A DNA stretch of 6,536 bases from JBCBSP01 sp964550935 (lineage in GTDB: Bacteria; Pseudomonadota; Alphaproteobacteria; Caulobacterales; Maricaulaceae). Below, piece by piece: positions 1 to 6,053 of the stretch (the stretch's first letter is position 1; the number at the start of each line of letters is the position of its first letter). The DNA lies in NCBI GenBank assembly GCA_964550935.1, contig CAZKBB010000087.1, positions 1 through 6,536 of the forward strand. Direction: 5' to 3'. The notes under the pieces are model-generated. The model saw nothing but the letters and a program-made list of their open reading frames with translations, ran no database searches and was not told the origin of the DNA. A program made the position numbers and the translations under genes.

Positions 1-448
1 CGAGACTCTCCAGCAGCTCGAAGCCGTGGATGATGCCGCGCCCGCCGCAGCCGCGCCCGACCTCAGGCCCGCCCAGCTCCATGGCGAACACGCCGTCGCG
101 TTTAAAGCAGACATCGCCGATCTCGACGGCCTCGCCGGCTTCTTTCTTCTTCGAAGACGTGTCGATGATGGTCGGGCAGGCCCGGCCGCCGAACAAAAGC
201 GAGGTCGTGTCGCTCTTCGGATCGCAGCCGATCAGCAGCACCTTCTTGCCCTGCTGAGCCATCATGTAGCTGAGATTGGACAGGGTGAAGGACTTGCCGA
301 TCCCGCCCTTGCCGTAAATGGCGATGACCTGGGTCTCTTTCTTGACCGGTCCGGTGTGGACCGGATCGGGCTCCATCGCCGCTTCTTTGCGTAGCGCGTC
401 GGAAGGCGTGCTTGCCTGGCCGCCGGGCTTGAAATCGCCGTCCATCAT
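1..448 (-). CDS. bchX: Chlorophyllide a reductase iron protein subunit X, N-terminal part (cut by window edge)
   Basis: ATP-dependent reductase component of chlorophyllide a reductase (with BchY and BchZ), which reduces ring B of chlorophyllide a in bacteriochlorophyll synthesis; a cytoplasmic NifH-like homodimer. I translated 149 codons from ATG 448 before the window ends. Visible are a P-loop GKGGIGKS at residues 46-53, the switch motif CDPKSDTTSL at about 75-84, and GGPEVGRGCGGRG at about 126-138, whose Cys134 matches the NifH Cys97 ligand of the shared [4Fe-4S] cluster. The second cluster cysteine lies beyond the edge. The roughly 40-residue lead before the P-loop, absent from BchL and NifH, is typical of BchX. 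The start overlaps the bchC stop as ATGA (448-445), indicating translational coupling. GGAGAG lies 4 nt before ATG 448 and 7 nt before a second in-frame ATG at 445, so either could be used. The family is normally about 330 residues, so over half is missing. Confidence 0.96.
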   Translation of the reverse strand, partial: MMDGDFKPGGQASTPSDALRKEAAMEPDPVHTGPVKKETQVIAIYGKGGIGKSFTLSNLSYMMAQQGKKVLLIGCDPKSDTTSLLFGGRACPTIIDTSSKKKEAGEAVEIGDVCFKRDGVFAMELGGPEVGRGCGGRGIIHGFELLESL

Positions 449-1395
449 GAGGCTCTCCAGTCGAGGATCATCTTCAGACAATCCGCATCGGAAAATGCGG
501 TGCGGTAGGCGTCGCCGGCCTCCTGCGGCCGGCGGTGGTGGGTGATCAGCCCGTCCAGATTCAGCGCGCCGCGCGTGACCATCGCGCTGACGGCCGAGAG
601 ATCGGCGGGGGTGAATTCGGCGGCGATGCGAAAGCGCGCCTCTTTCATGAAGGCGGGCGCGAAATCGAAGTCGACGCGTCCGGGGTAGAAGCCGGCGAGC
701 ACCAGCTCCCCGCCTTTGGCCAGACGCCCGATCAGGGTGTCCAGAAGCTTCGGATCGCCGCTGACGTCGAAGACGCGGCCATAGCCGCGGCGCTCGTCGC
801 TGTCTGGTGAGATGACCTCATAGCCTTGCGCGCCGCCCATGCGGTCCGGGTTGATCTCCCACACCACCGGCGCGGGCGCGCCGTTCCGGCCGGCCGCGGC
901 GGTGAGCAGGCGCGCCAGGAGACGCCCGAGGACGCCGTGACCCACGACCAGATCGGGTTTGTCCGTCTGAGGTGAGCCGAGCGCATGATAGGCCGTCGCG
1001 GCCAACGCCAGCAGCACGCCTTGCTCGCCGAGGCTCTCCTCGATCGCGGTCAGGCGCGCGCCGGGCACGGTGACGCGCTCAGCCGCGCCGCCGAACAGGC
1101 CGCGGACTGCGCCGAAACACTGTGCGCCCGGAACGAAAACCCAATCATCGACTTGGCGGCCCGAGTCCGGACCGGCCTCCACGACGCGGCCGACGGATTC
1201 GTATCCGGGAACCAGGGGATAGCCCATGCCGGGGAAGGCGGGCATGTCGCCGGACCAGAGCAGCCGCTCGGTTCCGGTGCTCACCCCGCTCCAGGCGATC
1301 TCGACCACGCAGTCCTCAGCGCCCGGCGCATCAATCGCAAGCACGTCGAGCGTGATTCGCTGGGGTTGCTCCAAAATGACGGCCAGTGCCTGCAC
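445..1395 (-). CDS. bchC: Bacteriochlorophyllide a 3-hydroxyethyl dehydrogenase BchC
   Basis: Oxidises the C3 hydroxyethyl group of 3-hydroxyethyl bacteriochlorophyllide a to acetyl, NAD-dependent, late in bacteriochlorophyll a synthesis. The 316-residue product is a medium-chain dehydrogenase-like protein. It has the family block STGTERLLWSGDMPAFPGMG at 39-58, then PGYESVGRVV at 63-72, and a Rossmann motif VGHGVLG at 161-167. The GHE zinc-site motif of classical alcohol dehydrogenases appears here as GYE, so a catalytic zinc is not evident. I chose GTG 1395 because GGAGG (1401-1405) sits 5 nt upstream and the product then begins at the conserved strand (QALAVILEQP) and has about the usual length. 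An in-frame ATG at 1455 would add 20 unconserved residues and overlap the promoter. It follows crtF by 75 bp and overlaps bchX by 4 bp. Confidence 0.94.
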   Translation of the reverse strand: MQALAVILEQPQRITLDVLAIDAPGAEDCVVEIAWSGVSTGTERLLWSGDMPAFPGMGYPLVPGYESVGRVVEAGPDSGRQVDDWVFVPGAQCFGAVRGLFGGAAERVTVPGARLTAIEESLGEQGVLLALAATAYHALGSPQTDKPDLVVGHGVLGRLLARLLTAAAGRNGAPAPVVWEINPDRMGGAQGYEVISPDSDERRGYGRVFDVSGDPKLLDTLIGRLAKGGELVLAGFYPGRVDFDFAPAFMKEARFRIAAEFTPADLSAVSAMVTRGALNLDGLITHHRRPQEAGDAYRTAFSDADCLKMILDWRAS

Positions 1396-1400
1396 TGGTT

Positions 1401-1405
1401 CCTCC
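1401..1405 (-). promoter_or_regulatory. Ribosome binding site deciding the bchC GTG start
   Basis: GGAGG reads on the minus strand 5 nt before GTG 1395. It is one of the strongest Shine-Dalgarno matches in the window and supports the GTG start over the upstream ATG at 1455. Confidence 0.8.
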
Positions 1406-1435
1406 GCGTTCGGCGAGGTCGAATTGCAATATGTC

Positions 1436-1463
1436 AGTCTAGCTTGACGCCCCAAACAGTCAA
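1436..1463 (-). promoter_or_regulatory. Probable sigma-70-type promoter of bchC inside the crtEF-bchCX run
   Basis: In the 75-bp gap between crtF and bchC, the minus strand carries TTGACT (1463-1458), a 16-bp spacer, then TAGACT (1441-1436). These match five of six and four of six bases of the housekeeping -35 and -10 hexamers. An internal bchC promoter downstream of crtF, with read-through from crtEF, is the known Rhodobacter superoperon arrangement. The assignment is by inspection only; no transcript start can be seen. Confidence 0.5.
1444..1463. promoter_or_regulatory. Perfect inverted repeat TTGAC-N10-GTCAA, candidate PpsR-like operator of bchC
   Basis: The five-base arms at 1444-1448 and 1459-1463 are perfect inverted repeats around 10 bases, and one arm overlaps the putative -35 hexamer of bchC. 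The core TGAC-N10-GTCA has the same size and spacing as the PpsR/CrtJ palindrome at 3505-3522 (TGTC-N10-GACA), differing by one symmetric T-to-A change in each arm. No perfect TGT-N12-ACA exists in this gap. PpsR sites are known upstream of bchC in Rhodobacter, so a repressor operator is a reasonable inference, but the consensus mismatch keeps confidence low. Confidence 0.4.
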
Positions 1464-1470
1464 TAAAGAT

Positions 1471-2571
1471 TTACGGTATTGACGAGCGCGCGGTGATCAA
1501 ACCGGCGATGACGGGCATGCGGGAGGGGTGGATGCGCACGTCGGTGAAACCGGCCTCTCGCAGCATCTCGCGCAGGGTCTGCGCGCGGCGCGGCCGGCCG
1601 CCGCCCATGGCGGTCAGGTACCAGCCGAAATAGGCCTCTCCCATGGGTTCGGCGCCGCGCGCATCGGCCAGCGGCTCGGCGACCAGAACGGTGCCGCCGG
1701 GCGTCAAAGCGTCGCGGACCGCGCCGAGCAGGTGACGCACCGCGTCGTCGTCATGGTCGTGCAGGATCCGGATCAGCGAAATCAGATCGGCCCCGCGCGG
1801 CAAGGGGTCGGACAGAAAGCTGCCGCCGTGAACGCGCACCCGTCCGGCGAGCCCGGCGGCGTCGAGACGCGCCTCGGCCTGGCGCGCGACGTCGGGCAGG
1901 TCGAACAGGTTCACCTCCAGGCGCGGGGCGCGGGCGGCGGCGGCTTCGGCGAAGGCGCCGTGTCCGCCCCCGACATCGAGCAGGCGGCGATGACGCCGCG
2001 GCCGGCACACGGTGAATATCTCGTCGGCGAGCAGGGGCAGGGTGGAGGCCATCAGCGTCGAGTAGGCCTGGCTCTGACCGGCCTGGCCGGGCTCGCGCGC
2101 ATAGCCCCAGAAGGCCGACATGGCCTCGCCGCGCCCTGCGCGCAGCACGCTGAGCGGATCGGTCAGATCGTCGTAGAGCAGGCGATGATGCTCGATCATC
2201 GCCGCCAGACCCGGCTCACCGATCAGGGAGGCGCCCAGCGGCCCCAGCGCGTAGCGGCCCCCGGAGCGCGCCTCGACGAGGTCCAGCGCCGCCGCCGCGC
2301 GCATCAACCGCTCCGCGCCGGCCTCAGGCAGGCCTGCGGCCTCGGCCAGCGCGGTCAGCGGCTTGGGTCCATCCTTCAGGGTCTCGAAAACGCCCGCCTG
2401 GGTGCAGGCCAGCAGCGTCTGCGTGTAGACGAATCCGGCCATCAGATCGAACAAAGCGCGCGAATCGCGACGTGCACGGCTGCGGATCAGCGGCAGGCGT
2501 TTGGCGAAACGGCGGAAACCGGGATCGCGTACGGCGCGGTTGCGCAGATCGCCGAGCCGTTCGCCCCACAT
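1471..2571 (-). CDS. crtF: Hydroxyneurosporene-type carotenoid O-methyltransferase CrtF
   Basis: Transfers a methyl group from S-adenosylmethionine to the 1-hydroxyl of acyclic carotenoids, giving the methoxy groups of spheroidene or spirilloxanthin. The 366-residue protein has an N-terminal helical, winged-helix-like dimerisation region (about 40-110). The methyltransferase domain follows, with SAM motif I LLDVGGGHGAF at 197-207, the acidic loop LFDLPDV at 222-228, IRILHDHDDD at 267-276 and PGGTVLVAEP at 291-300. His271 falls where plant-type O-methyltransferases of this fold carry their catalytic base. ATG 2571 lies 15 bp after the crtE stop with only a weak G-rich ribosome site, so translation probably depends on crtE coupling. 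It is the second gene of the crtEF unit and is slightly short for the family, without any missing motif. Confidence 0.94.
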   Translation of the reverse strand: MWGERLGDLRNRAVRDPGFRRFAKRLPLIRSRARRDSRALFDLMAGFVYTQTLLACTQAGVFETLKDGPKPLTALAEAAGLPEAGAERLMRAAAALDLVEARSGGRYALGPLGASLIGEPGLAAMIEHHRLLYDDLTDPLSVLRAGRGEAMSAFWGYAREPGQAGQSQAYSTLMASTLPLLADEIFTVCRPRRHRRLLDVGGGHGAFAEAAAARAPRLEVNLFDLPDVARQAEARLDAAGLAGRVRVHGGSFLSDPLPRGADLISLIRILHDHDDDAVRHLLGAVRDALTPGGTVLVAEPLADARGAEPMGEAYFGWYLTAMGGGRPRRAQTLREMLREAGFTDVRIHPSRMPVIAGLITARSSIP

Positions 2572-2586
2572 CCCCGCAGCGCCCGT

Positions 2587-3453
2587 TCAGGCGGCGGAGA
2601 CGGCGAGGGTTTTGGGCACCAGGCGCTTGGCCTGGGCGCAGACCAGCTTGCGCAACCCCTCCGCGCCGTCGCATGGGGGCACCGATTGCGCGGCCTCGGC
2701 CACGCGCCGCTCCAGAAGCGACACCGCGCCGCGCACGCCGAGCGAGGTGACCGCGCTGGGCCGCGCGCGCGCGGCGTCCTGACCGCAGGGCTTGCCGGCC
2801 TGGTCATCGCCGACCGCGTCCAATAGATCGTCGGCGACCTGATAGGCCTCTCCGATCATCTCGCCGAGCCGTCGCCATGGCCCTGGATCGGCGCCGGCCG
2901 CGACCGCGCCGGCCATAGTGGCCCCGACGAACAAGGCCCCGGTCTTGGAGCGGTGATAGAGGTCCAGCTTCACATCCGGCTCGCTTTCCCAGGCCTGACC
3001 AGCCGCAATGCCGCCCGGCGCGCCGACCGCGCCGGCCAGGATCGACATCAGCGCAGGCAGGCGGGCCGGGTTTCCAGCGCCCGCGCGGGCCACGGTTTCG
3101 AACGCCAAAACGATCAGCGCATCGCCGGCGAGGATCGCCAGGGGCTCGCCGAACGCGGCGTGCACCGAGGCCTGACCGCGCCTGAGCCCGGCGTCGTCGA
3201 AGGCGGGTAAATCGTCATGGACCAGCGAGGCGCAATGCAATAGCTCCAGCGCCGCCGCCGTCGCGTCGCTCAGGGCCGGGTCGCGATCGCCGCACGCCTC
3301 GGCGACCGCCAGACACAGTTGCGGGCGCACCCGTGCGCCGCCGGGCATCACCGCATGGCGCAGCGCCGCGGCCAGACGCGGCGGACACTCAGAGCCCGCG
3401 GCCCGATCCAGCGCGGCGGTCAAACCGGTTTCGATACGGGCTTGAATCTCCAT
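2587..3453 (-). CDS. crtE: Geranylgeranyl diphosphate synthase CrtE
   Basis: Condenses isopentenyl diphosphate units to geranylgeranyl diphosphate, the precursor of phytoene and of the bacteriochlorophyll esterifying alcohol; soluble and Mg2+-dependent. The 288-residue protein shows the trans-prenyltransferase marks: PGGARVRP at 37-44 with the diphosphate-binding arginines, the first Asp-rich motif DDLPAFDD at 80-87, GQ at 152-153, KTG at 170-172, and the second Asp-rich motif DDLLD at 208-212. ATG 3453 was chosen because AGGAGA (3461-3466) lies 7 nt upstream and the length then fits the family. The in-frame ATG at 3510 would put the PpsR operator inside the coding region. It is the first gene of the crtEF-bchCX run and diverges from crtD across 87 bp. 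Confidence 0.95.
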   Translation of the reverse strand: MEIQARIETGLTAALDRAAGSECPPRLAAALRHAVMPGGARVRPQLCLAVAEACGDRDPALSDATAAALELLHCASLVHDDLPAFDDAGLRRGQASVHAAFGEPLAILAGDALIVLAFETVARAGAGNPARLPALMSILAGAVGAPGGIAAGQAWESEPDVKLDLYHRSKTGALFVGATMAGAVAAGADPGPWRRLGEMIGEAYQVADDLLDAVGDDQAGKPCGQDAARARPSAVTSLGVRGAVSLLERRVAEAAQSVPPCDGAEGLRKLVCAQAKRLVPKTLAVSAA

Positions 3454-3540
3454 CGCGAGATCTCCTGGGCGCTTGCGGGCGTCAATTGAGCCTGTCACAG
3501 TAACTGTCATGAAGACTGGACACTTGTTCGGATCGTGTCA
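3454..3540. promoter_or_regulatory. Divergent crtE/crtD control region
   Basis: These 87 bp separate the crtE and crtD starts and must hold both promoters. Contents seen are the crtE ribosome site AGGAGA (3461-3466), an 11-bp palindrome ACAGT-A-ACTGT (3497-3507), the PpsR-type palindrome (3505-3522) and a weak crtD ribosome site GGA (3530-3532). A TTGAGC at 3486-3491 could be a crtD -35, but no convincing -10 follows it. The crtE promoter elements are listed separately. Confidence 0.75.
3505..3522. promoter_or_regulatory. PpsR/CrtJ operator TGTC-N10-GACA
   Basis: A perfect TGT-N12-ACA, extended to TGTC-N10-GACA, lies between the crtE and crtD starts. This is the published consensus of the redox/light-responsive repressor PpsR (CrtJ) of purple bacteria, which represses crt and bch genes under oxygen. 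One site here could control both directions. Scanning the region by eye, I found no second perfect copy, although Rhodobacter control regions often have two. Confidence 0.8.
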
Positions 3541-3541
3541 A
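3513..3541 (-). promoter_or_regulatory. Candidate crtE promoter with perfect -35 TTGACA
   Basis: The minus strand has TTGACA at 3541-3536, then 17 bp, then CAGTCT at 3518-3513. The -35 is a perfect housekeeping match. The -10 is poor (two of six) and lies inside the PpsR palindrome, so bound repressor would occlude it. The poor -10 makes the call tentative. Confidence 0.4.
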
Positions 3542-5109
3542 TGACGCAGGCCGCGCCCGACGCCGGGGCCGTGATCGTCGGCGCGGGTGTGGGCGGGCTG
3601 GCTGCGGCGATCGATTTGGCCTCGGCCGGCGTGCCCGTAACCGTGCTTGAACGCGCCGCTGAGCCGGGCGGCAAGATGCGCGCGCTCGACGTCGCCGGGA
3701 CCGCGGTCGAGGCGGGTCCGACCGTATTGACGCTCCGCCCCGCCTTCGAGCAGCTCTTCGCCGACGCCGGCGCGAACCTGGACGACTACGTCACCCTGAC
3801 CCCGGCCGCCCGGCTCGCCCGGCACATGTGGGACGATGAGCGCGCGTTCGACCTGTACGCCGATCGCGAGCGCAGCGTGGACGAGGTGGGTCGGTTCTTC
3901 GGACCGGGCCAGGCGCGCCGGTTCGCCCGCTTTCAGCGCGACGGCCAGCGCCTTTACGACACGCTGGAGCACAGCTTCCTCACCGCGTCGCGTCCGGGCG
4001 TGGCCGGACTGGTCGCGCGCGTGGCCCGGCGCAACCCCTTCGGCCTGACCGCCATGCGCCCGTTCGCCTCGCTGTGGACGGTCTTGAGCGATTACGGGCT
4101 CGATCCGCGCCTGCGCCAGCTCTACGGGCGCTACGCCACCTATTGCGGCGCCTCGCCCTTCGAGGCGCCCTCGACGCTGATGATGATCGCGGCGCTGGAG
4201 CAGCGCGGCGTCTGGATCGTGAAGGGCGGCATGAGCGCTCTGGCCGCCGGGCTGGCGCGGCTGGCGGCCGATCTCGGCGTCACGCTGCGCTACGGGACAG
4301 GCGCGGCCCGCATCGAGGTCGAGGCCGGGCGCGTCAGCGCGGTCCGGCTGGATGACGGCGAACGCCTGCCTGCGCGCATCGTGGTGTCCAACGCCGATCC
4401 CGACGCGCTGCGCGAAGGCGGGCTCGGCGAGGCGCCCGCGCGCGCCGTGCAAGCGCCGGCCGGTCCGCGCGCCTTGTCGGCCGTGGTCTGGACCGCAACC
4501 GGACAGGCCGACGCTGGCGCGCTCGATCACCACACCGTTGCGTTCTCCAATGACTACCGCGCCGAGTTCGATGCGATCTTCGGCCAGGCCCGAATCCCGG
4601 ACGACCCCACCGTGTACGTCTGCGCCCAGGATCGCGGCGCCGGCGGCGCGCGGCCGGCCGAGGAGCGCTTCTTAATCCTGATCAACGCCCCGGCCGACGG
4701 TGACCGGCGGTCCTACTCGCAGACGGAGACCGACACATGGCTCGCGCAAACGATAAACCGGCTCGAGCGCTCCGGCGTGAGGCTGCGGCTGACGGCGGCC
4801 CGGGCGACGGCGCCGGACGACTTCGCGGCGCGCTTTCCCGGGTCGGGGGGAGCGCTGTACGGGCGGGCCCTGCACGGATGGCGCTCGGCGTTCCAACGTC
4901 CCGGCGCGCGCACCCGGCTGGCGGGACTGTATCTGGCCGGCGGCGGGGTGCACCCGGGAGCGGGCGTGCCGACGAGTCTTCTGTCGGGCCGGACGGCGGC
5001 GCGCTCGATCTTGGCCGATTTCGCTTCGACGCCGCGATACCGCCCGGCGGGTATCGCTGGCTCTACGCCGACGCGGTCAGCAAGGACGGGCGTTTCAGCC
5101 TCGTCATAA
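3541..5109 (+). CDS. crtD: Hydroxy/methoxyneurosporene C3-C4 desaturase CrtD
   Basis: FAD-dependent desaturase that introduces the C3-C4 double bond into 1-hydroxy or 1-methoxy acyclic carotenoids; of the CrtI/phytoene desaturase type and probably membrane-associated. The dinucleotide-binding motif VIVGAGVGGLAAA is at residues 11-23, with Glu37 for the ribose and EPGGK just after it. The C-terminal family signature YLAGGGVHPGAGVP is at 464-477, followed by TSLLSGRTAA. ATG 3541 is preferred over GTG 3535 because GGA lies 8 nt before the ATG but only 2 nt before the GTG. The product is 522 residues, while recognisable family sequence ends near residue 493 (position 5019), the usual length. The last 29 codons look non-native: third-position GC falls to 19 of 29, and they overlap crtC homology in another frame. 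The true end may therefore differ. Confidence 0.93.
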   Translation: MTQAAPDAGAVIVGAGVGGLAAAIDLASAGVPVTVLERAAEPGGKMRALDVAGTAVEAGPTVLTLRPAFEQLFADAGANLDDYVTLTPAARLARHMWDDERAFDLYADRERSVDEVGRFFGPGQARRFARFQRDGQRLYDTLEHSFLTASRPGVAGLVARVARRNPFGLTAMRPFASLWTVLSDYGLDPRLRQLYGRYATYCGASPFEAPSTLMMIAALEQRGVWIVKGGMSALAAGLARLAADLGVTLRYGTGAARIEVEAGRVSAVRLDDGERLPARIVVSNADPDALREGGLGEAPARAVQAPAGPRALSAVVWTATGQADAGALDHHTVAFSNDYRAEFDAIFGQARIPDDPTVYVCAQDRGAGGARPAEERFLILINAPADGDRRSYSQTETDTWLAQTINRLERSGVRLRLTAARATAPDDFAARFPGSGGALYGRALHGWRSAFQRPGARTRLAGLYLAGGGVHPGAGVPTSLLSGRTAARSILADFASTPRYRPAGIAGSTPTRSARTGVSASS

Positions 5110-5927
5110 TCGCGCTTCTGGGCAGTGTGTTCTCGCCCTACTACGCGTGGTCGGGGCGTGCGCGCCCGCTCGATCACTGTGCGCTGAACGTGTGCCTCTA
5201 CGGCCCGCGCGGGCGGCGCTGGGCGATGACCGAGCGGCGCGCCGGGGCCGTGACGCGCGCGCCGGACGCCTTGTCGATCGGACCCAGCGCGGCGCGCTTT
5301 GAAGACGGCGCGCTGGTGTTCGACGTCGCCGAGCGCGGCGCGCCGATCCCGCGCGCGGTGCGCGGTCAGGTCGTGTTTCGACCCGAAATCGAACAGGGCG
5401 AGACCTTCACGCTGGATCCGGGCGGGCGGCATGTCTGGCGCCCGGCCTGGCCGCGTGCGCGCGTCAGCGTGCGGTTAGACGCGCCCGATCTGGACTGGGA
5501 CGGCGAGGGCTATGTGGACATGAACGCCGGCGCGGAGCCGCTGGAGGCCGCGTTCGCCTCCTGGCACTGGTCGCGCGCACCGCTCAGCGACGGCGCGGGG
5601 ATCTTGTATGACTGCCGTTGGCGCAACGGGGACTGCCGGGTCTTGGCGCTGCGCATCGGAGCGGACGGACGCGCTGAACATGCGCCCGTTGCCGCAAGCG
5701 CACCTCTGCCGCGCACCGGCTGGGGGATTGATCGCGAAACCCGCTGCAACGCCGGCGCACGCGTGTTGCAGACTCTGGAGGACACCCCGTTCTACGCGCG
5801 CTCTCTGGTGGAGACCGATGCGTTCGGCAGCCCCGGCGCGGCGATGCATGAAAGCCTGGACCTGGACCGGTTCGCGTCCGGATGGGTCAAAATGCTCTTG
5901 CCCTTCCGCATGCCGCGCGCGTTTTGA
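5019..5927 (+). CDS. crtC: Acyclic carotenoid 1,2-hydratase (hydroxyneurosporene synthase) CrtC, start unresolved
   Basis: Adds water across the C1-C2 double bond of neurosporene or lycopene ends, giving the hydroxyl later methylated by CrtF; cofactor-independent and membrane-associated. The frame carries family blocks PPGGYRWLYADAVSKDG (from 5040), LLGSVFSPYYAW (from 5115), GYVDMNAG (near 5508), a Trp-rich SWHWSRA (near 5559) and YDCRWRNGD (near 5607). The given left boundary is where recognisable CrtC sequence begins, not a start codon. The reading frame is open back to ATG 4737, with ATG 4878 also in frame, but upstream of about 5019 the protein is only a shadow of conserved CrtD. No ATG, GTG or TTG lies in frame between 4878 and GTG 5127. 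Candidates are an upstream ATG, ATA 5106 overlapping the crtD stop, GTG 5127, another non-standard start, or a fusion to crtD by frameshift or sequence error. Confidence 0.88.
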   Translation, partial: FRFDAAIPPGGYRWLYADAVSKDGRFSLVIIALLGSVFSPYYAWSGRARPLDHCALNVCLYGPRGRRWAMTERRAGAVTRAPDALSIGPSAARFEDGALVFDVAERGAPIPRAVRGQVVFRPEIEQGETFTLDPGGRHVWRPAWPRARVSVRLDAPDLDWDGEGYVDMNAGAEPLEAAFASWHWSRAPLSDGAGILYDCRWRNGDCRVLALRIGADGRAEHAPVAASAPLPRTGWGIDRETRCNAGARVLQTLEDTPFYARSLVETDAFGSPGAAMHESLDLDRFASGWVKMLLPFRMPRAF

Positions 5928-5932
5928 GCGGT

Positions 5933-6043
5933 TCAGTCCTCGCCGTCCTCCTCGCGGTGCAGCTTGACCAGCTCCCAGACCGCAAAGCCCAGCACGCCTC
6001 CGAAGATCAGCGTCATCTCGATGAGGAAGATCCAGTCATTCAT
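5933..6043 (-). CDS. 36-residue single-span membrane microprotein downstream of tspO
   Basis: I translated an ATG (6041-6043) to TGA (5933-5935) frame of 36 codons. The product begins MNDW, has one hydrophobic span at about residues 4-22 rich in I, L, F, G and V, then WELVKLH, and ends in a strongly charged tail REEDGED. This looks like a small inner-membrane protein with an acidic tail; I do not recognise a family. The start lies 10 bp after the tspO stop on the same strand, preceded by a weak AGG, so it would be co-transcribed with tspO and perhaps coupled to it. It ends 5 bp from the crtC stop, convergent. It explains the otherwise empty gap. It could be a chance frame, but the membrane-like composition, spacing and high third-position GC argue for a gene. 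Confidence 0.65.
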   Translation of the reverse strand: MNDWIFLIEMTLIFGGVLGFAVWELVKLHREEDGED

Positions 6044-6053
6044 GACGCTGCGC

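Noticed and set aside
26..545. Plus-strand open frames at the left edge
   Set aside because: They are antisense to bchX and the end of bchC, which carry clear nucleotide-binding and dehydrogenase sequence on the minus strand.
1423..1430. ATTGCAAT palindrome upstream of bchC
   Set aside because: Eight bases, with no known regulator match that I can support; likely chance in a locally AT-richer gap.
1396..1455. Upstream ATG at 1455 as the start of bchC
   Set aside because: The extra 20 residues are not BchC-like, there is no good ribosome site before it, and GTG 1395 has GGAGG at ideal spacing.
1528..2826. Long plus-strand open frame of 432 codons opposite crtF and the end of crtE
   Set aside because: It lies entirely antisense to two well-supported enzymes, lacks recognisable motifs, and is the kind of shadow expected in very GC-rich coding DNA.
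3497..3507. ACAGT-A-ACTGT palindrome next to the PpsR site
   Set aside because: It is a perfect but short repeat overlapping the PpsR arm, and does not match a regulator consensus I can name; noted inside the control region only.
3454..3510. Upstream ATG at 3510 as the start of crtE
   Set aside because: It would add 19 residues beyond the normal family length and place the start inside the PpsR palindrome; ATG 3453 has AGGAGA 7 nt upstream.
3538..4533. Minus-strand open frame of 331 codons opposite crtD
   Set aside because: It is antisense to conserved CrtD sequence and its translation is rich in R, G, A and H without domain features; a GC-rich shadow.
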